Shown here: positions 1 to 7,588 of the stretch, piece after piece
Position numbering within the stretch: position 1 is the first letter of the stretch
How the letters are laid out: every line of letters begins with the position of its first letter
Assembly: GCA_017431825.1 (NCBI GenBank)
Contig: JAFRKI010000015.1
Span: 1 to 64,000, forward strand
Origin: Erysipelotrichaceae bacterium
GTDB lineage: Bacteria > Bacillota_I > Bacilli_A > Erysipelotrichales > Erysipelotrichaceae
Length of the DNA: 64,000 nucleotides
Reading direction: 5' to 3'
Translations under genes and position numbers: made by a program
Notes under the pieces: generated by a model
What the model saw: the letters and a program-made list of their open reading frames with translations, nothing else
Database searches by the model: none
What the model was told of the DNA's origin: nothing

Positions 1-13
1 CATTTGATATATC

Positions 14-35
14 AAAAAAGCATCTTACGATGCTT
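14..35 (-). terminator. Rho-independent terminator, minus-strand direction
   Basis: AAGCATC and GATGCTT pair around a TTAC loop. Read on the minus strand the hairpin is followed by a run of T. It lies just beyond the tRNA-Thr 3' fragment at 54-73, as the terminator at 781-805 lies just beyond the intact tRNA-Thr. Confidence 0.6.
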
Positions 36-53
36 AAGCTCCAGGAATAAAAA

Positions 54-73
54 TGGTACCGACTACAGGAATT
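54..73 (-). repeat. Partial tRNA-Thr 3' end (candidate attachment-site remnant)
   Basis: These 20 bases match the 3' end of the intact tRNA-Thr at 820-839, including the encoded CCA, with one mismatch (A at 58 against G at 824). The match stops abruptly on both sides. It is in the same orientation as the intact gene and lies downstream of it in the tRNA's reading direction. That is the geometry left when an element integrates at a tRNA 3' end. An old partial tRNA duplication is the alternative. Confidence 0.6.
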
Positions 74-165
74 CATTATATTTGTTCGTATTAAGTATTT
101 GTTTCTTCTAAACCAGCCTTTATTAATATCTTTTTCTCCTGCTGTCTTCAATATAGTAACAAAAT

Positions 166-193
166 AAAAGTGGGCAATAAAACCCACTTTATT
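166..193 (-). terminator. Hairpin terminator after the small lipoprotein gene
   Basis: AAAGTGGG and CCCACTTT form an 8-bp stem around an 8-base loop, flanked by A/T runs. Read on the minus strand it lies about 70 bases past the stop of the lipoprotein gene at 265-672. Between the two there is a second small hairpin (CTCGCA/TGCGAG, about 222-238) and no gene. Confidence 0.55.
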
Positions 194-264
194 GAGAATA
201 ACACCAAACTTATTGGCATAGCTCGCAGATAATGCGAGAGAAGAATTGAATGACCAACGTTATT

Positions 265-672
265 TTATGGGCATTTTGTTATCGTCGCATCTGGATACAG
301 CATTTTTGCATTATCATATGCTTCATCAAATGTGTTATCATAAAATTCATTATTTGTTCCTGTACGCTTATAAGTAACAACGTTTTCTTCTTGTTTAAAA
401 TCCTCTATATAAGTTTCACCTTGCATATCTATAGCATAAACAACAGCATTACTTTCCTTCAAAAACTCTAATCTATAATTTTCTGAAACACATTTGTCAT
501 TTTCAAATTCTAATGTTATATCAAAACTTGTTATAGCTTCCCATCTTGTATCTTTATCTACATCTGAAATAACTATACTTGTACATAATTCAGTTTCTTT
601 ATTATTTTTACTGCAACCAGTTATAGTTAATAATCCTATAATTATAGCTAAACATAATGATATCATTTTCAT
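265..672 (-). CDS. Small putative lipoprotein, AT-rich, function unknown
   Basis: This 135-residue protein begins with a short charged tip, a hydrophobic stretch (SLCLAIIIGLLTI) and a lipobox ITGC with Cys at about residue 20, so it is probably a lipid-anchored exported protein. The rest is a soluble domain rich in acidic and aromatic residues that I do not recognise; it holds several more cysteines. The ATG at 672 follows an AGAGGAC ribosome site. The gene is clearly more AT-rich than its neighbours and lies in the interval bounded by the tRNA-Thr fragment (54-73) and the intact tRNA-Thr, so it may be cargo of a lost or miniature mobile element. Family identity is unknown. Confidence 0.7.
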   Translation of the reverse strand: MKMISLCLAIIIGLLTITGCSKNNKETELCTSIVISDVDKDTRWEAITSFDITLEFENDKCVSENYRLEFLKESNAVVYAIDMQGETYIEDFKQEENVVTYKRTGTNNEFYDNTFDEAYDNAKMLYPDATITKCP

Positions 673-819
673 ATTAAATAGTCCTCTCTTATTTACATAA
701 TACTATATAAGTATCTTTCTATTCTTGAAAACAAAACAGAAGTGAAGGTAAATTATTTAGATAAAACCGCTATAGCATAACAAAAACGCCTAATTCAAGG
801 CGTTTAATAATTAATTAAC
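673..819. other. AT-rich intergenic region, no gene seen
   Basis: No convincing ORF. It holds the likely promoter of the minus-strand lipoprotein gene (TATAGT-like -10 near 700) and the tRNA terminator at 781-805. The interval from about 54 to 819 is AT-rich throughout compared with the rest of the window. Confidence 0.5.
781..805 (-). terminator. Terminator of the tRNA-Val/tRNA-Thr transcript
   Basis: AAACGCC and GGCGTTT pair around TAATTCAA. Read on the minus strand it gives a stem followed by TTTTTG, 15 bases past the CCA end of tRNA-Thr. Confidence 0.75.
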
Positions 820-895
820 TGGTGCCGACTACAGGAATTGAACCCGTAACCTACTGATTACAAATCAGTTGCTCTGCCAATTGAGCTAAGTCGGC
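820..895 (-). tRNA. tRNA-Thr (anticodon UGU)
   Basis: The minus strand folds as a 76-nt tRNA with an encoded CCA. The acceptor stem is GCCGACT/AGTCGGC, the D-arm GCTC/GAGC, the anticodon stem CTGAT/ATCAG carries TGT, and the T-arm contains GGTTCAATTCC. It is the second gene of a two-tRNA transcript and the apparent target of the 3'-end duplication at 54-73. Confidence 0.95.
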
Positions 896-905
896 ACAAA
901 ATAAA

Positions 906-981
906 TGGTGGAGGCTACAGGACTCGAACCTGTGACCCTCTGCTTGTAAGGCAGATGCTCTCCCAACTGAGCTAAGCCTCC
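906..981 (-). tRNA. tRNA-Val (anticodon UAC)
   Basis: The minus strand gives a 76-nt tRNA with an encoded CCA. The acceptor stem is GGAGGCT/AGCCTCC, the anticodon stem TCTGC/GCAGA carries TAC in loop CTTACAA, and the T-arm contains GGTTCGAGTCC. It is 10 bases upstream of tRNA-Thr and shares its promoter. Confidence 0.95.
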
Positions 982-994
982 ACGGTGCTTATTA

Positions 995-1023
995 AGTATA
1001 GCATAATCAAAATCTTAACGCAA
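995..1023 (-). promoter_or_regulatory. Promoter of the tRNA pair
   Basis: On the minus strand there is TTGCGT, a 17-base spacer and TATACT, ending 13 bases before the 5' end of tRNA-Val. This is a well-formed vegetative promoter. Confidence 0.7.
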
Positions 1024-1055
1024 TAAAAAAGAAGCGGTATCATACGCTTCTTTTA
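1024..1055 (-). terminator. Terminator after the AraM-type dehydrogenase gene
   Basis: GAAGCG and CGCTTC pair around GTATCATA with A/T runs on both sides. It ends the minus-strand transcript of the esterase/dehydrogenase pair before the tRNA promoter. Confidence 0.7.
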
Positions 1056-1076
1056 TATTAGATTTATGGCTATTTT

Positions 1077-2264
1077 TTATTCTTTTCCGTAGTATTCTTC
1101 AGTGATCTTATCAGCTATTTCTTCAAGCCTTCCCAGGTCCTTGGCATAGCGCAATACGGAGTATCGCGGCCTGATATCATGGCTGTTGAGCAGCGAATAA
1201 TGGAAGAGTTCCCGGGAGATGCCGATCTCCTTCGGATCGGTGATGGTGCCGCCTCTTCTTAAGAGCTCTTCGATCTCTTCGTGCGGAGGGCAGAGTTCAG
1301 CCGTTCCTTCCGGAAGATCGTCATGGAGATGCTCAAAGATCCTGGCGACTACAGGAGTGGCGATGCCGACCTGTGTTCCGTGATGAATGGGATTAAGTCC
1401 TCTTTTTATCTCATCCATTTCCCAGCAGTGAGCTATCATGTGTTCGGCTCCCGATGCCGGTCTTGATACGTCGGCCAAAGCCATGGCGGTACCGGTAAGG
1501 ATCAGTGCTTCCATCAGGGCAGAGAGAGCTTCGCCGTCTCTTTTCTGCAGGCCTTCGGCATTCCTGAATACCTTGTCCAATGCTCTGTTTACCAGAGTAA
1601 CGCAGGTGTCACAGCGGTATTCGTTCTTGACTTTGACGGCCACATCCCAGTCGGCGATGGCCGTGATCTTGCCGACGATATCACCGAAGCCGGCAGCGAT
1701 CATGTCGTCGGGTGCCGTGCTCAGGATATCCGTATCACCGATGACGGCTATCGGCAGATGAGCCTGCGGTGAAAGCTTGAATCCCTGACTGAAGATCGGA
1801 GCACCGGCTGATACGTATCCGTCCATCGACGGAGCGGTAGCGACGATGATGAAAGGCTTGCCGGTCTTGGCCGTAACGTACTTGCAGGAATCGTTGATGA
1901 CGCCCGAACCGACGGCTATCACCAGTCCGCAGTCCTGATCCAGTTCTATCAGTATCCTTCCCAGAGTCGTCTCATCCGGAATAAGGATGTCATTACCGGT
2001 CTCAAACAGCAGTTCTTTAATATGTTCAAAACCGTTTTCCTTAAGGAGTTCCACGGCTTTCCTGCCGGCGACCTTATAGGTGTTGTTGTCAAAGACGACC
2101 AGAATCTTCTGCTCCTTATAAGGAGCCGCAAACTTCACCAGATCTTTTATGGCATTCTTTCCGACGGAGATGCCTTCCACAGGAAAGACATGATGTCTCC
2201 CGCAGGAGCAGTCAAATTCACAGCCCGCTACTTCATAGATCGGCAGGTTTAAGATCTCGTCCAT
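1077..2264 (-). CDS. sn-glycerol-1-phosphate dehydrogenase family protein (AraM/EgsA-like)
   Basis: 395 residues, a usual length for the AraM/EgsA branch of the iron-alcohol-dehydrogenase/dehydroquinate-synthase superfamily. Seen: an N-terminal cysteine cluster (CEFDCSCGRHH, about 15-25), a nucleotide-binding GSGVINDSCKY (about 119-129), ATAPSMDGYVS, GFGDIVGK (about 192-199) and metal-ligand histidines in AEHMIAHCWEM and NPIHHGTQVG. Family members reduce dihydroxyacetone phosphate to glycerol-1-phosphate with NAD(P)H; AraM sits in the B. subtilis arabinose operon. It follows the esterase by 12 bases in one minus-strand unit. The neighbouring sugar-phosphate enzymes leave a polyol-phosphate substrate possible. 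Confidence 0.85.
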   Translation of the reverse strand: MDEILNLPIYEVAGCEFDCSCGRHHVFPVEGISVGKNAIKDLVKFAAPYKEQKILVVFDNNTYKVAGRKAVELLKENGFEHIKELLFETGNDILIPDETTLGRILIELDQDCGLVIAVGSGVINDSCKYVTAKTGKPFIIVATAPSMDGYVSAGAPIFSQGFKLSPQAHLPIAVIGDTDILSTAPDDMIAAGFGDIVGKITAIADWDVAVKVKNEYRCDTCVTLVNRALDKVFRNAEGLQKRDGEALSALMEALILTGTAMALADVSRPASGAEHMIAHCWEMDEIKRGLNPIHHGTQVGIATPVVARIFEHLHDDLPEGTAELCPPHEEIEELLRRGGTITDPKEIGISRELFHYSLLNSHDIRPRYSVLRYAKDLGRLEEIADKITEEYYGKE

Positions 2265-2276
2265 GGTGGCCCTTTC

Positions 2277-3287
2277 TTACCTGAATTCATCTTTGATGAT
2301 ATCGGCAGCTATCTTTAAGGATGTATCGGACTGATCGAAGAAACCGATCCTTTCCAGGAATCCATGGAAGGCTCCTTTGAACAGGTAATAATCGACCCTG
2401 ACCCCGGCTTCTTCAAGCTTCCGGCAGTACTTCTCGGTCTGCTGGGTCAGGAAGTCATATTCGGCGACCAGTGCCAGCGTTCGCGGGAATATCGAATAGT
2501 CTTTCTCAAGAGCCGGAGAGATCAGCGGATTCGTAAGATCTTCACCTTCCTTCACATAAAGCTTTGTGCAGTCTTCCGTACCAAGATACAGCTGGTTGAT
2601 CTTGTCCTTGGCCAGCTCCGGAATATCATCACCGTAATAATCCCAGCGGAATTCCTCGACCGGTACGTTGGTCTGATCAAGCAGAGGATAATAGAGGATC
2701 TGCATCTTGATATACTTGTTTTCCTTATCCTTTATGCATAAGGCGGCAGCGAGATTGCCTCCGGCGGAATCGCCCATGACGGCTACCTTATCCTTGTCGA
2801 TAAAGAGCTCATCAGCTTTAGCCATCATCCTTTCGATGGAAAGATAGCACTGGTCAAGAGCCAGCGGAAAACGGCCTTCCGGAGACAGGGTGTAGGATAC
2901 CGAAAAGACTACGCCGTTAATGAGCTCCGCCAGTCTGCGGCAGGCACCGTTATAGATCGTGACGGTATTCATGTTGAAACCGCCGCCGTGGATGAAGAAG
3001 ACGGCCGGTCCTTTTTCTTTTACAGTCACAGGACGGTAGTATCTGATCCAGTAATTGCCGTAGTCAAAGTCCTTTTCCTCGATCTCGCTGGTGGTGATGT
3101 CCATCAAAGGCCAGGTCGGATGTTCATTGACGTATCTAATGAGACCGACATCGACACCGTCGACTACCGGTCCTACTTTGGCAGGTTTCTTAGGCGGATT
3201 GAGCTTCCGCTGATAGTAGTGGTCATAGATCTTTTCGTCTATTCCCTGCGCGTTCAAAGACAGTGATTCAACATAGTTAATCTTCAT
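2277..3287 (-). CDS. Alpha/beta hydrolase, acetyl-esterase (HSL/Aes) family
   Basis: Carboxylesterase of the hormone-sensitive-lipase family. Seen: the oxyanion-hole motif FFIHGGGFN, the nucleophile elbow GDSAGG, and a C-terminal Asp/His pair (AEYDFL and GAFHGF). Such enzymes remove acetyl or short acyl groups from sugars and other small esters in the cytoplasm; there is no signal peptide. I choose ATG at 3287 because AAGAGGTG lies 5-6 bases before it; a GTG two codons upstream would overlap that ribosome site. It is the first gene of the minus-strand pair, divergent from the GpsA-like gene, and may deacylate a substrate for the sugar-phosphate enzymes around it (inference). Confidence 0.85.
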   Translation of the reverse strand: MKINYVESLSLNAQGIDEKIYDHYYQRKLNPPKKPAKVGPVVDGVDVGLIRYVNEHPTWPLMDITTSEIEEKDFDYGNYWIRYYRPVTVKEKGPAVFFIHGGGFNMNTVTIYNGACRRLAELINGVVFSVSYTLSPEGRFPLALDQCYLSIERMMAKADELFIDKDKVAVMGDSAGGNLAAALCIKDKENKYIKMQILYYPLLDQTNVPVEEFRWDYYGDDIPELAKDKINQLYLGTEDCTKLYVKEGEDLTNPLISPALEKDYSIFPRTLALVAEYDFLTQQTEKYCRKLEEAGVRVDYYLFKGAFHGFLERIGFFDQSDTSLKIAADIIKDEFR

Positions 3288-3361
3288 AGTCACCTCTTAT
3301 TATTATTTTTTTTATCGTTAATCAAATTATATAATAGTAATAGCTAAAAAAGGAGAGCATT

Positions 3362-4399
3362 ATGGCAGTAATCACAATAATAGGATCAGGTATGATGGGT
3401 TCCGCAATGGCCTTTCCGGCCAGGGAAAACGGACATGAAGTCAGACTTGTCGGTTCACCTCTGGACCATGAAATAATCGATGTCTGCAAGAAGACCAACA
3501 GGCACATCAAGTTCGACCACGACTTCCCGGAAGGCGTCAAATTCTACTATATCGAAGACGTCAAGGAAGCCATCGAAGGCGCTGATGCGATAGTCTGCGG
3601 CGTCAGTTCCTTCGGTGTGGACTGGTTCGGCGAAAACATGCTGCCGATCATTCCGGATGACGTTCCGATCCTTTCGATCACCAAGGGTCTGATCAATACG
3701 GAAGACGGCAGGCTTATCACCTATCCGGAATACTGGAAGAGATTTACCGAGACGAAGAAATGCATCAATGCGGTAGGCGGACCTTGCATAAGCTTCGACC
3801 TTACCTGGCACGATCATACGGTCGTATCCTTCTGCGGTGAAGACATGGAAGTCTTAGCCAGACTCAGAGAATACTTTTCGACCGACTATTACCACATTTC
3901 AATAACCAAGGACGTCGTAGGCGTCGAATCAGCCGTTGCCTTAAAGAACGGCTATGCCTTAGGTGTTGCGCTTACCGTAGGCTTGCAGGATCGCAGGACC
4001 AACGGCGACACCAAGATGAGATACAACTGCCAGGCGGCAGTTTTCGGTCAGGCTTTAAGAGAGCTGACCAAGATCCTAGATTTCCAGGGTGCCAATACGC
4101 TGGACAATCAGGTCGTCTTTACCGGAGACCTTTACGTAACGGTATACGGCGGACGCACGAGACAGGTCGGTATCCTTTTGGGCAAGGGTCTCGATATCGA
4201 TGAAGCCAAGGCCGAACTCAAGGGCGTTACCCTCGAATCGCTGGTCATCATCGAAAGAGTTGCCAGAGCCGTCAAATACAATGCTGAAAAGGGTATCCTC
4301 GATCCTAAGGACTTCCCGCTGCTTCTGCATATCTATGACATAATCATCGATAAGAAACCGGTCGATCTGCCTTGGAACGACTTTACTTATGAAGGTTAA
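3362..4399 (+). CDS. NAD(P)-dependent glycerol-3-phosphate dehydrogenase-like protein (GpsA family)
   Basis: 345 residues with a Rossmann start (GSGMMGSAMA), STKGL (the family's catalytic-region lysine), ALKNGYALG, and GDLYVTVYGGRTRQVGILLGKG, which matches the GpsA substrate-binding stretch. The first glycine motif is GSGMMG rather than GxGxWG, and the middle diverges from housekeeping GpsA, so it may act on a different polyol phosphate. AAAGGAGA precedes the ATG. A TATAAT at about 3330-3335 gives a promoter in the 74-base divergent gap. The gene overlaps the aldo/keto reductase by 11 bases, so the two are probably co-translated. Confidence 0.8.
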   Translation: MAVITIIGSGMMGSAMAFPARENGHEVRLVGSPLDHEIIDVCKKTNRHIKFDHDFPEGVKFYYIEDVKEAIEGADAIVCGVSSFGVDWFGENMLPIIPDDVPILSITKGLINTEDGRLITYPEYWKRFTETKKCINAVGGPCISFDLTWHDHTVVSFCGEDMEVLARLREYFSTDYYHISITKDVVGVESAVALKNGYALGVALTVGLQDRRTNGDTKMRYNCQAAVFGQALRELTKILDFQGANTLDNQVVFTGDLYVTVYGGRTRQVGILLGKGLDIDEAKAELKGVTLESLVIIERVARAVKYNAEKGILDPKDFPLLLHIYDIIIDKKPVDLPWNDFTYEG

Positions 4400-5585
4400 T
4401 GACATATTCCAAAAGATAACACTGAATAACGGCTATGAAATGCCGTTATTTGGTTTTGGTCCGCACGGCGGATCGGAAGCCAAGGACGACAATGACGTCA
4501 AAGCCATGCTGGGAGACTCTTCCAATACCCACCTTTTTCATCCCGGAAGCAATGATCCGACTTTAGATGAAGTGGTATACAAGTGTCTTGAACTTGGCTT
4601 CAGAAGTTTTGATTCCGGTGCCCGCTACGGTTCGGAAAGAGATCTGGGGCGTATCTTCAGAGACTGCGGAATAAAAAGAGAAGAGCTTTTCATCACGACC
4701 AAGCTGAATAACACCATGCAGGGCTATGAAACGACTCTGGAAGACTTCGAGAATTCCTTCAATAAGATCGGACTCGACTACATCGACCTGTATCTCATTC
4801 ACTGTCCGATACCGATGAAGGGCGAATATGTCTCTTCCTGGAAAGCCATCTGCGAACTGTATAAGCAGGGAAGGATAAAAGCCATCGGTGTATCCAACTT
4901 CGGTGTGGAGCACCTCTATGAACTCGCCGATACCAGCGACATAGTTCCGGCTGTCAACCAGATCGAACAGAATCCTTTCTACGTAAGACATGACCTTCTG
5001 GCCTATATGAAACGCCACGATATCATTTCCCAGTCCTACTCACCGCTGGGCGGAGCCGGAGGCCGGCTGGCCAATGACGAAAGACTGCAGTGTCTATGTG
5101 ACAAATACCATAAGACCGGTGCCCAGATCATCTACCGCTGGCACCTGCAGAAAGGCTTCATGACCGTCGCTTCCACCAAGAATATCGATAGAGTATGTCA
5201 GATAGCGGATATCTATGACTTTGAGCTGAGCGAGGAAGACATGGCTTATATGGAAGTGCTTAACCGCTATGACAAGCACTGGCACGATCCGTACCGCTTT
5301 GCGGGTACCTATTTGACCAGCTCCGTCCAGAAAACGCTCCTGGATGAATTTGAAAGACTGGTGAAGAAGGAAGGTTTTACCGACGAAAAGGAAAAGAAGA
5401 TCTTCGCTGAATTCGACCGTTACATGTCCTATGAAGACAGCGACGGTTCCAAGGATGCGGTAAGCACCTGTATCTATAGAGCCAATGCCAAGTACGGCCG
5501 GAATAAGGACGTTGAAGAAAACGCCAGAAAGGAAGCCGTGCTGCTGGCTAAGGAAATGTTCGACTACATAATCAGAAAGATATAA
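4389..5585 (+). CDS. Aldo/keto reductase with an N-terminal insert and C-terminal extension
   Basis: The core is an AKR barrel: FDSGARYGSE (catalytic Asp/Tyr region), ITTKL (Lys), YLIHCP (His) and IKAIGVSNF. At 398 residues it is about 100 longer than common AKRs. An insert (about residues 20-55) contains GPHGGSEAKDDNDVK and HPGSNDP. The last about 110 residues after the barrel (from about 290) are charged and helical and I do not recognise them. It overlaps the GpsA-like gene, so the two probably act in one pathway on a sugar or polyol derivative. The substrate cannot be told from sequence. Confidence 0.8.
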   Translation: MKVNDIFQKITLNNGYEMPLFGFGPHGGSEAKDDNDVKAMLGDSSNTHLFHPGSNDPTLDEVVYKCLELGFRSFDSGARYGSERDLGRIFRDCGIKREELFITTKLNNTMQGYETTLEDFENSFNKIGLDYIDLYLIHCPIPMKGEYVSSWKAICELYKQGRIKAIGVSNFGVEHLYELADTSDIVPAVNQIEQNPFYVRHDLLAYMKRHDIISQSYSPLGGAGGRLANDERLQCLCDKYHKTGAQIIYRWHLQKGFMTVASTKNIDRVCQIADIYDFELSEEDMAYMEVLNRYDKHWHDPYRFAGTYLTSSVQKTLLDEFERLVKKEGFTDEKEKKIFAEFDRYMSYEDSDGSKDAVSTCIYRANAKYGRNKDVEENARKEAVLLAKEMFDYIIRKI

Positions 5586-5612
5586 AAAGATCACCTTAAC
5601 GGTGATCTTTTA
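5585..5612. terminator. Bidirectional terminator between convergent genes
   Basis: AAAAGATCACC and GGTGATCTTTT pair around TTAAC, serving the aldo/keto reductase on plus and rpiB on minus. Confidence 0.85.
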
Positions 5613-6047
5613 TTATTCATTCTCGAAATCGATGATCCGCTGGACCTTGTCTTTGGAACGGCCTTCAGGATCATAGGTACAGGAGAGATATTCCTTGATG
5701 AGCTGCTTGCCCAGTTCGATGCCTATCACCTGGGCACCCATGGTGATGATGTTGGCATGATTGGAAAGCTCCGCTCTCTGCGCCTGATAGACGTCATGGA
5801 TACAGGCGGCATAGGCGCCTTTGACCTTATTGGCAGCTATCGATACGCCGATACCTGTTCCGCATAAAAGGATGCCCCGGTCGTATTCCTTTGCAGCTAC
5901 GGCTTTTGCGACCTTGAAGGCCACGTTGGCATAGACCGGATCACTGTCACCAAAGTCCGTTACTTCATGTCCGAGACTTTTCGTATATTCCATCAGTTTC
6001 TGTTTGAATTCTTCCGCATTGGAATCACAGCCAAAAACGATCTTCAT
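5613..6047 (-). CDS. rpiB: RpiB/LacA/LacB-family sugar-phosphate isomerase
   Basis: 144 residues from the chosen ATG at 6047, which follows GAGGTGA at a good distance; a GTG three codons upstream overlaps that site. Seen: the N-terminal GCDSNAEEF, the catalytic-cysteine loop LLCGTGIGVSIAANK, and HDVYQAQRAELSNHANIITMG. The family interconverts ribose-5-P and ribulose-5-P, or other aldose/ketose phosphates such as allose-6-P, galactose-6-P and tetrose phosphates. The usual GSDHAG-type His after the first Asp is replaced here (CDSN), so the substrate may not be ribose-5-P. It is divergent from the Rpe-like gene, whose product would use ribulose-type phosphates. Confidence 0.85.
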   Translation of the reverse strand: MKIVFGCDSNAEEFKQKLMEYTKSLGHEVTDFGDSDPVYANVAFKVAKAVAAKEYDRGILLCGTGIGVSIAANKVKGAYAACIHDVYQAQRAELSNHANIITMGAQVIGIELGKQLIKEYLSCTYDPEGRSKDKVQRIIDFENE

Positions 6048-6106
6048 AGTATTCACCTCTTCTCAATTATACAGGATTTGTTAGAATGAAGGTACAGGAG
6101 ACCAAT

Positions 6107-6733
6107 ATGAAAATATCACCGTCTATCTATTCGTCAGACCTGATGCATTGTGCTGAGGAGCTGGAATTCTCCGATAAGTACTTCGATCATCTGCACATCG
6201 ACATCCAGGATGGAGTATATTCCGAAGTTACCCTGCCGATGAAACTGATACTAGAGATATGTGAAAAGACCTCTGCCAGAGTATCGGTACACCTGCAGGT
6301 AACGGATCCCATGATCTATCTGAACGATCTGCTGAAAGTAAAACATAAGATCGAAGTGGTCCACATCCATGTCGAACATCTCGAAAAACCGCTTGAAGTC
6401 TTAAAAGCCTATAAGGACAAGGGCTTCCGTACCGGTCTCGGTTTAAGCAACCGCAACCTGGATAAACCGATAGATGAGTTCCTGCCGTATATCGATACGG
6501 CACTGACGCTGACGGCTTTCATCGAGGATCCCGATCAGCTTTATTCGAAGACGATGGAAGACTACATCATCGAAGTAAAGAAGAAAAAGGACATCGAGAT
6601 GTGGGCAGACGGAGGCATCAGGATCGAAATGCTGCCGCATCTTGAAGACATCGGCATCGATTACGTGGTAATGGGCAGAGCCGTTTACCGCAATAAGGAT
6701 CACATCGGCGAATTAAGTCCAAGATATAAATAA
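6107..6733 (+). CDS. Ribulose-phosphate 3-epimerase family protein
   Basis: TIM-barrel epimerase. Metal ligands and catalytic acids are in place: HIDIQDG, VHLQV and WADGG correspond to HxDxMDG, HLM and VDGG of Rpe. The differences in all three motifs suggest a side branch (AlsE/tetrulose or other ketose-phosphate epimerase) rather than the housekeeping enzyme. I choose ATG at 6107, preceded by CAGGAG at 6095-6100; an ATG seven codons upstream has no ribosome site. It faces rpiB across a 59-base gap and probably shares its pathway. Confidence 0.82.
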   Translation: MKISPSIYSSDLMHCAEELEFSDKYFDHLHIDIQDGVYSEVTLPMKLILEICEKTSARVSVHLQVTDPMIYLNDLLKVKHKIEVVHIHVEHLEKPLEVLKAYKDKGFRTGLGLSNRNLDKPIDEFLPYIDTALTLTAFIEDPDQLYSKTMEDYIIEVKKKKDIEMWADGGIRIEMLPHLEDIGIDYVVMGRAVYRNKDHIGELSPRYK

Positions 6734-6759
6734 AAACGGATATCATTTATCCGTTTTTT
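6732..6759. terminator. Bidirectional terminator between Rpe-like and PHP genes
   Basis: AAAAACGGATA and TATCCGTTTTT pair around a short loop. The stop codon of the minus-strand PHP gene lies at its edge. Confidence 0.85.
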
Positions 6760-7588
6760 ATCTTTCTTTTGCGTGAAGGAACGGCTCGGTCAGAAACTCC
6801 AGTCCCAGATCATCGACTTCTTCACTAAGCATATTGAAGAGGGTTTCTCTTCGTCTGAATACGTCAGGGTCATGGGCGTCCAGACCGATCACACATCTGA
6901 TGTCATACTTACAGGCGATCTCCCAGAAAAGGCGGTTAGGATAGAAATAATGCGGTCCCTGCTTATACTGATTCTTGCCCGCATGCCAGGATACGCCGTT
7001 GAAATTGATCTCCATCGGTGTTTTCGTTTCTTCGCATTTTTGGCAGATCCGGTGAGCGCACTCGACGAAAACGTCATCGATGTCATTGGTACCGCCAAAG
7101 AAATAATCGGGATGAGCCAGGATATCATACATACCGGTATCAAGTCCCTTAAGGACGTTTTCCGTATATTCCAGTGCACCTTCATCGCCGCAGCGGAAGG
7201 CGTAACAGTAGAAATCGGGATTGTCAACAGTATTGAAGTGCTGACCGAGGATGATGTAATCCGACATCTCTTTGAGCTTTCTTACGTCATCTATGTGGTT
7301 GGGATAATACTCGCATTCAAAGCCGATCAGTATTTCGCACCGGTCCCTGTATTTCTCCTTAAGCTTTCCCAGTGAAGAGAAGTATTCAGGTATCACATCC
7401 CAGCCGGGTCTTGCCATCGGTTGGCTTACGCCCTGGTACGGGCAGTGTTCGGAAAAGCCCAGTATCCTGATCCCTGTTTCCATTGCGGCTCTGACGTAGT
7501 CTTCGTCGGTAGCCGTACGGTTGCCGTGTCCGTTGCGGTTGGTGTGGGTATGGTAATTGAAATAAACGTCCAGATCTCTTAAGTTCAT
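6758..7588 (-). CDS. PHP-domain phosphoesterase (histidinol-phosphatase HisJ-like)
   Basis: 276 residues. The PHP motifs are visible: NYHTHTNRNGHG at the N-terminus, GFSEHCPY, GFECEY, LAHPDYF and GLDAHDP near the end, which together supply the metal-binding histidines and acids. HisJ-type members hydrolyse histidinol phosphate; others act on different phosphoesters. No his genes are in the window, so the substrate is open. It overlaps the HAD gene by four bases (ATGA), with TAGGAGAAAG as ribosome site, and is the last gene of the rpmG-secE-nusG unit. Confidence 0.82.
   Translation of the reverse strand: MNLRDLDVYFNYHTHTNRNGHGNRTATDEDYVRAAMETGIRILGFSEHCPYQGVSQPMARPGWDVIPEYFSSLGKLKEKYRDRCEILIGFECEYYPNHIDDVRKLKEMSDYIILGQHFNTVDNPDFYCYAFRCGDEGALEYTENVLKGLDTGMYDILAHPDYFFGGTNDIDDVFVECAHRICQKCEETKTPMEINFNGVSWHAGKNQYKQGPHYFYPNRLFWEIACKYDIRCVIGLDAHDPDVFRRRETLFNMLSEEVDDLGLEFLTEPFLHAKER

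Noticed and set aside
250..471. 73-codon plus-strand frame rich in Ile, Phe and Cys in the tRNA-bounded interval.
   Set aside because: Opposite the lipoprotein gene, which has a signal peptide, lipobox and ribosome site; the frame is a product of AT-rich sequence.
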